A stretch of 64,000 nucleotides of DNA from Gnomoniopsis sp. IMI 355080. Its lineage: Eukaryota; Ascomycota; Sordariomycetes; Diaporthales; Gnomoniaceae. Position 1 is the stretch's first letter. Every line of letters starts with the position of its first letter. The translations under genes were made by a program, and so were the position numbers. The stretch is taken from NCBI GenBank assembly GCA_027946555.1, contig JAPEVC010000027.1:124001-188000 (forward strand), given 5' to 3'. Under the pieces are notes generated by a model that was not told the DNA's origin, did no database searches, and saw only the letters and a list, made by a program, of their open reading frames with translations. Positions 57,402 through 64,000 of this stretch are shown here, piece by piece.

Positions 57402-58456
57402 TCAAGTGCTGCCGACAGCGAGGGAAGGAAAGGAGGCAGAGACTCGAGAGCGCTGGAGGAGGAGATGGACTCGCAATCTCTGCACTCGACAAAGAGTCTC
57501 AGCACGCGAGTTGCTGTGAGAGAGGTTGCAATGTAACAGTACTCATAATGCCTGCTAGTATTAGCAATGCTGTGCCCTTTTTGGTCCCTGGGCATTTCCC
57601 TCACGATGAGGCGCCTCGCTACGCGCACCGCGGCCAGACGTCCGGAACGATGGTCGGGAATTCGTTTTATGCCGGCGATGAGGTATTATTAAATACCCAG
57701 GGGCGTATGCACGAATTGTGAGCATCATGGTAAGCATACAGTCGGACTCCTTTTGGTAGAGGTGGCACCACAATCACAAGCAAAGTGCTCTGCTGCCCAG
57801 AGGCTTCAGCTTACAATGTAGTACAGGAATATTTGTCGTGGGGGAGCACTGGTAGTTGCGATGGCATTTTGAAGACATAGAATTCCAGAGCATGCAGGGA
57901 AGCAGCATGTTTTTGTGAGTTTGGAAACCATAACGACGGAGATATTATGGGCTTGATACAGCTTCACTGGTGAGCGGTTGTATCTTTTCTACACATGTGG
58001 CATCAGTGGGTGGCATGGGCACCAGGCATGAAAATCTAGCGAAGCAACAAGAACAGTCCAAAATTCAGGAGAGCACTGGCACAGAAGTCATCATGAATGG
58101 CCATAATACTCGACCAGACAGAGATCTCTTTACATGCATTGCATTCGCGATCTCTATCACTATTGCATGGATCTCTAACAACATTAAAGTCATAGTCCAT
58201 ACAAGATTGTGTATATGAGCACATGGTTGGTATCCACACTCCAGCTTCCCACAGCATCCTGAGCTGCGTGGAGCGTTTCCTTGGGGTATCAAGAGACTAC
58301 GGGAGTCTTGACCAGACAATGCTCGGGTGACATACTGCAACTCCTGAGGTCGAGCACCACGAGGGCAATAGCAGAGAGCTGGGTCTCTTTCAGCCATCAA
58401 CGAGACGGCCGAGAAAGTGACTCTCGCGTATGCGGGCTGGCTGTTTAGCGACCAAT
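57402..58456. other. Convergent 3' region, secreted protein / NST1
   Basis: 1.06 kb between facing stop codons. No further gene is supported. Confidence 0.4.
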
Positions 58457-61400
58457 TTAGCGGCCAAAGGATGAGCTCGGGCTACCAAAATGACCACCAG
58501 GCGCACCGAACGCACCGAGAGGCTGAGGAGCCTTATTCTCGTTCCACCGGATGCTTCTGCCATTGCCGTCATCGTGAATATCGAAGTTGCCACCACCATT
58601 GGCCATGGCACCCTCGGTCTCGCAAAGAATTAGGATGTCGTTTTCTGTCAGTGGACCATTGCCTAATGGGTTAAACTCGACTTGATCCTTCATCGTTTCC
58701 AGAACCATCTGGAGGGGAATCAAGCCTTCTTTAGATGGGTCCTGCGTGGCCAATTCCCGGCAGATGTTGCAAAGCTTCTGCCTGACGATGCTGACAGGCT
58801 GTCGAGATGGCATTGGCCTGCTGATGGGCGCACTAAAGCCCGGAACAGGACTTCCTATCGGCCAACCGGTAGGTCCTCCAAAGCCTGGCGGAGGGGCTGG
58901 TGGCGGCCCGAAAGAGGCCATGACGGAGGGTTGAATAGGACTGGTACCCCACAGCGGTTGAATCCCTGGATCGCCGAATGGAAGGGATGGGAAGCCCTGT
59001 GGTCGACCTGGAGCGACGTAGCCCCGTCGAGGAAGCGACCCAAACTCGGGCAAGGTTGGAACAACATCATCTGAGTCGTCCAGAAGTGCGCTGCTCCCGA
59101 GGTGATTCTCCATATCATCTCCGCCTTTCGACCCGCCTGCAGACGGTATTCCAATCGGTTGTCGTTGGCCGTGAACCACAGACGCGGGTCGACCAATAGG
59201 GGTAGGTCGGCCTATGGGTTGGGCGGCATGCAACATGGGAGAGTCGAAGCCTCCTGACGGCTGTCGCGAGTGTGAGCTAGGGGTTGCATCATGTGAACCA
59301 CGTGCGCTGAGTGGCCCTATCGGATCAGGCAAGGACTGGGGAAAGCCAGGTGGTGGAACATGCGCTGGAAAACCCCGACCCAGCATAGGACTGCTGAGGC
59401 CCGGCGGAACCATGCCTGGGGGAGGTCTGTAACCTGGAGGAACAGGTGGGAACATAGAATTTCCAAATCCCGGAGGTCCCGCTTGGTGCAGACTTGGCGG
59501 AAAGTTCATGCCCATGGGCATGTTGACCTGAGCTGGCTGCGTTGTGGGCGGAAACCTCGCCATGTTTGGCTGCAATGGTGACATGGTCTGCGATACATTC
59601 GCTGAGTGGTGACTTGCAATACTGCCCCTGTGACTCGCCGGTGCAGAGGCACCGGGGCTGCCGGGGGTCGGTATGTGGCCGACCGGGGAGTGATTTTGAC
59701 TGGTCGTCTCCGACATCGAACCAGTTACCATCGAGGAAGTAGCATCATGTTGTGATGCTTGCCGTGGTCGTATCGGCGTCGGTGCTTTCGGTAACGCAGG
59801 CGTAGCAACCGAGGGCTTGGGTGATGAGTAACTCGTAGCCGGTGGTTGTTGAGGCAGAACGGGTAGGGCTGGATTGGCTGTGGGTTGCGCGGGTCTCTTT
59901 GGAAGAGTCATTGTGGCAGGTGTCGCAGCAAGAGCTGCAGCTTTCTTGGCTGCGCGCTCCTCTTGTTGCTTCTGCTTCTGGCTCATCTTAGCCTCGGACT
60001 TCGTTGGCTTGCTTTCCTGTCGTTTCTCGGCTTCCAGTTTGTCTTTGAGCTCCTTGGCCTCACGCTCCTTGTGCTCTCGTTCCTCTTTCTCCTGCTGCAG
60101 CTTCTCTTCACGGGCCTTCTTCTCGCGTTCCTTGGCCTCTCTGGCTTTACGCTCTTGTTCGAGCTGTATTTGCCTCTGCCTTTGTTTCTCAGCCTCCTTT
60201 CTGGCACGCTCATCCTCTTCTGCCTTCTTCTGCGCCTCCCTCTTCTTGCGTTTCTCCTCAGCCTTCCGTCTTGCCTCTTCAGCCTTCTCGGCTTCTGCTT
60301 GACGTCGGGCCTCCTCTTCTGCAGCCTTTTCGGCCTCTTTCCGTGCCTTCTCTTCCGCTGCCGCCGCCTTCTTCTGCGCGGCCTTCTCTTTCTTTCTCTG
60401 AGCCTCCTTCGCCTTCTTCTCCTTCTGAGCCTCTTTCTTTCGCGCCTCCTCTTCCTCTTCCTCTACTAGTTTTGCTTGACGTTCCTTGGCGACCTTTTCG
60501 CGGTAGGCTTGAAGTACCCTTTGCTCAAACATCCTCGCGGCAAATATCTGAAACATTCGACGACCCTCCTCCATACGCTGCTCCTCAGTCATAGTATCCT
60601 GGCTTTGGTTAGATACCCGACAAAAATACTGGACGTTGGTCTCATTAGTCCTTGAGCATGCACTCACATCGTCGTCTTCGTCGTACTCATCATCCTCTTG
60701 CGACTCGAAATCTTCTTCGTCTTCTTCATCATCGTACTCCTCCTCGTCAATGGGCGCTGATTGAGGATGAGAATGAACAGGAAGGCCGCCGTTGATAGCG
60801 TGGTCGTAGGGCCTTGCGTAAGGGTCTGGTGTAGAGTCGTTCTCGCGTGCCATACGTCGCTCAGCAAGCTGTTCCATCATTTCGATGAACTTTTTGCCGT
60901 CGTTTTTTAGTAAATCGTCCGCCACCGTGAGTATGCCACCTAGAAACAAGCCAAGTTACCATCTGCAAATACTTTGGGAATCACTCTCAAAGAATTCTGT
61001 TGGTCCATACCCTGAACAGTAAGACTGCTACCAAAGTTGAAGAAGTCGGACGCATAATCGCGAGGAACATCCTGTTCAGGCTCTTCGTCACTATACGCTT
61101 CGTCCTCATCAAGCTCATCGTCGCTATATGGCTCGTCCATTTCCTCCTCTTCGTCCTCGTCTCCAACGTGCTCAACTATCCGCCCTCGTGAGGGTTGATG
61201 GCCTGCGTAGCTCGGAAACCTGCTGCTGTGGGGAAAGCCAAAATGTCGTGATGAGCCCATCATTGGGGGGTGACCGTCCTGCTGTGGATGATTGGCGAAC
61301 TGTTCCAACTCCTCGTAGTAAGCGTCATACAACCCTTCCAATTCTTCCTCTATTGCAGTCCGCTTCCTGCCACACACGGAGCAGCCGCAAGTATGTTTCT

Positions 61401-62139
61401 GCTGTTCCTTCATCTTCTTTAGCACAGCGTCCTTCTCAACCTTGACAAGGGATTTGCGCTCGTCCTCGCCGAGGCCGAGCCAGAACTCCTTGATTCTCTC
61501 CCGCTCCTCTTGTGAACTCGTGTTCCATATCCGTTCCCTCGAGATGCCAGAACCTTGGGTCGGTTGACCTGTGGAAGTTGTTGCTCGGTCCAGCTCGTCC
61601 GATACCGTCGCGCCGCCCTTCTTTTTCTTCTTTTTCGACTTCTTTGATTTTCCGGGGTGTTCGGACGCAGTACCAGACGTATGACCGTTTGCCTGGGCAT
61701 GTGAGTGCTGAACCACCTGACCGTCGAAGCCTTCGCCTTCCTCGCTTTCGTCTGCAGGATCTGGGTCCTGCGATGGGTCGTGGCCTACTGACGAAGAGTG
61801 ATTCGACGCGCCGTTGACAGCCGCGGCTGCAGCTGCTCTGGCGGCGGCCTTTTCGCGGCGCTTTTGCTTCTTTCGATTCACAGCTGGCGTAGATCCGTCG
61901 CTGCTCGCACCCGCAGGGGCGTTGTTCTGGAATTTCGCGGAGGCGGCATTCGGTATCGTTGGGGAGGGCTGCGCCGAGCTAGGAGCAGAGGTGCTATCTG
62001 GCAAGGTGATGAACTTGGAGCCATCCCTGTTCCTGTACTTGGCGCCCTTGCCGCCAGTGGGCGAGGTCGGCGGTGGTGGGTTTGCGGCGGGCGTGGGCGT
62101 GGTCGCAGGCTGGTTACGAGCTCCTCCCTTGGACTTCAT
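58457..62139 (-). CDS. NST1: Stress response protein Nst1
   Basis: Three exons (62139-61011, 60939-60668, 60598-58457) give 1180 aa. Features in order: an N-terminal Ala/Pro/Ser-rich region; a basic KSKKSKKKKKKGG run; the conserved block SGISRERIWNTSSQEERERI with CGCSVCGRKRTAIEEELEGL; a Glu/Asp-rich stretch; and FGSSLTVQGGILTVADDLLK with FIEMMEQLAERR. A very long charged coiled coil (about 490-680, Glu/Lys/Arg/Ala) and a Pro/Gly-rich C-terminus follow. In yeast Nst1 affects salt tolerance and mRNA splicing or P-body behaviour; the mechanism is not settled. The second intron (60,599-60,667, 69 nt) is phase 0 and stop-free, so retention would simply add 23 residues. Confidence 0.93.
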
Positions 62140-64000
62140 TGCTGCAAAGGCGATTCTACTTCGAAGAGGCGAGTGTGGATGTCATAGAGAAGGGGTTGGC
62201 GACAGCTCGTATCGTCAAGTCGGGAGGCCAAAGATTAGCTAGTGGGTAGTAGTATTCGGAGGGGTAAGTCGACCGCGTATTCTGCTTGGTGACGAGGCGT
62301 ATGTTAGTGACCGATGCGCGATGCTGGACAGACAGTCGCCGTCGCTAGCCAAAGATCATGCTGGGAGGGCTCGCGATGACCGTGGCAGATTCGAGGCGAG
62401 AGCTAGAAACGAGAGCCTCAACGGCAAAGGGTACAGGGTGAGTCGTCGCAGAGCGTTGGGTTGGGCAGATCGAGTGGGGCCAGGTTGGACAGCGACAAGA
62501 GCCCAGCGAATAGTATATGGACAGATTGAAGATGCGAGCGCGTGGGGGGCGTGGGAAAGGGAACGTGGATTGAATGCGATGTCGTTTGGGCGAGGCACGC
62601 GGTGCAGAGGGAGGGGCTCAACAAGGCTCGCCAGGCTCGCCAGGCTCAGGGCAGCAGGGCAGCAAGCGGCAGAGCGGCAAGCAAGGGCCCAAGAAGTAGA
62701 AGTGGAAGCGGGAGGATGGCCTCAGCGCAGGCGAACGTACCTCTGACTTGACTTGACTTTGACGTGAGTCCCTGCACGTTTGCACGGACTGCAGTGACTG
62801 GGGCCGTGTTTGCACGACGGAAAAGGCTGGCTTTCTTGTCGCGATCGAAAACGCAGACCTTGGGGCTCGTGAATGACTGACTTTACGGACTGAGTGCCGT
62901 CGTGGATCGTCCCTTTGGTCGTCAGCTACCTTACCAAACCCAACGGCCGTCGGTAAACGGAAGGCAGCTCTTTTTGGCTTAGCACCTTGGGGGCAAGGTA
63001 GCCTGCAGGTCAATCCTGCCGTCACGCTGCGGCTTTCTTTTCTCAGTTCTCAGGCCAGCTTTATCAACAATGCCGATGACACACCCGCACAACCCGTCTT
63101 GCAATCCCCCCACCCTGTGGCATTTCTGGGAGGCCGAGGTCTGATGCCTGGGGTCTCGGGTCTGAAAGATGAGATGAGTCAATAGCCTTGGAAACATAGC
63201 GAAGACAACCAGACGACTTGCTCTCCAGGCCTGCCAGGCCTGCCAAATCGCGAAAATAGCATCACGTGATGCTCGACCCGCGTTCTATGGGGTATCCTCT
63301 TTTGCATTTAGGTACTTTTGGTATTCATATCCCAATGACGACAACTAGATTACAGACCACTGCTCTTCCTTTGCCCCTTGCCTACAGCTCGACCTACCCA
63401 AGTACCCCAAGTACCCCATGAACGGCTCTTTGGAGTGAGTACCTAGGTAAATTTGTCATTTATCGACAGCGGGATGATTGACCACCTAGGTCCCTGATCG
63501 CGTAACCCCGTTGCGTCCTCTGTTTTGGGCAGTCTGCTACTTTCTTCTTCCCAGTTTAGATTTCACCTTGGACAGTCACTGGCCAGGACTGACCCGTGTC
63601 AGTCAGTAACTGAACTTGTTTCATATCCTTCATTCCACCCAAACATCGCATTTGTACAATCTCCCATACCTTGGCACATCCCCAACCATTCAAATGCATT
63701 TTGACCTCCGGCACGTGGGTTACCTGGCTGCCCGGTCCTAAACATCTACCTACCTACCCAGACTGACGACTAGGTCCCCGTCATGCAACGCATGGCACAT
63801 CCAGCCTTGCGCAGATTGTACTGTGTCCTTTGGCATGATGAGGCAACTTAATGTGGATACTCATAGCTGTTCTTGTTTGATTTGCGCCTAGCTGACTTTA
63901 GCCCGTCCCTGCTCATTATTGATAACAGACGTCTCTTGAGGTTGTGTGAGAGGGAGAGAGAGCACGAGCTAGGCTAGGGGTACACACCCACGCTCAACCT
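62140..64000. promoter_or_regulatory. NST1 promoter and upstream intergenic region
   Basis: 1.86 kb running to the window edge. No coding frame looks real. A perfect TACCTAGGTA palindrome lies at 63,440-63,449 and ACCTA-rich short runs at about 63,750. The leader before NST1 is mixed GC-rich and contains a GCCAGGCTC-type direct repeat at about 62,630-62,650. Confidence 0.4.

Noticed and set aside
59885..60469. 194-aa Leu-rich hydrophobic frame on the + strand
   Set aside because: It is the antisense of the Lys/Glu-rich coiled coil of NST1, whose codons read as Leu, Phe and Ser in reverse; not a membrane protein.

Overview
The window is a gene-dense nuclear segment of a filamentous ascomycete (Pezizomycotina, most likely a Sordariomycete). 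The reasons are short introns (about 50-110 nt, GTAAGT-like donors, TAG/CAG acceptors), a fused EgtD-EgtB ergothioneine synthase, an NST1 stress protein, a DUF3112-type membrane protein, a PP2A catalytic subunit with an N-terminal extension, and intergenic gaps of 0.1-4 kb. I rebuilt 22 protein-coding genes. The split genes were spliced by hand so that the exons add up to an intact frame. I recognised no rRNA, tRNA, transposon or CRISPR array.

Layout. 0-5.4 kb: a TMEM42-like EamA protein (+), a PflX-type radical SAM protein (+), an unrecognised Pro-rich coiled-coil protein (+) and NECAP (-). 6-11.7 kb: eIF2B-alpha/GCN3 (+) convergent with EGT1 (-). 11.7-14.9 kb: a gene-poor gap. 14.9-26.8 kb: a double GFA-domain protein (+), a CLC Cl-/H+ exchanger (-), a Dpb3/CHRAC-type histone-fold protein (+), U2 snRNP A' (-) and VPS15 (-). 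28-29.8 kb: a single-pass membrane protein with a C-terminal SH3 domain (-). 29.8-34.1 kb: a gene-free gap. 34.1-48.3 kb: a DUF3112-like 7-TM protein (+), the PP2A catalytic subunit (-), EXO84 (-), TOM20 (+), TYW1 (-) and a HIRAN-SNF2-RING helicase of the HLTF/Rad5 group (+). 48.3-64 kb: cysteine dioxygenase (+), a GNAT-like protein (+), a small secreted four-cysteine protein (+) and NST1 (-), separated by large gaps.

The genes are mostly conserved housekeeping functions and do not form a cluster or pathway. Several concern membrane traffic (NECAP, VPS15, EXO84, CLC), sulfur or thiol chemistry (EGT1, cysteine dioxygenase, GFA domains) and translation or tRNA modification (GCN3, TYW1). Four divergent pairs share short promoters: NECAP/GCN3, CLC/DPB3, EXO84/TOM20 and TYW1/HLTF-like.

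I see no clear undescribed multi-gene system. The most interesting leads are a Gcn4/CPC1-type site in front of GCN3, a GTGAC tandem array upstream of EGT1, an over-represented TACCTAGGTA palindrome, the EGT1 domain junction sitting at its only long intron, micro-exons and an ATG-only coding exon, a possible dual-start cysteine dioxygenase, and a secreted small protein with no recognised relatives.
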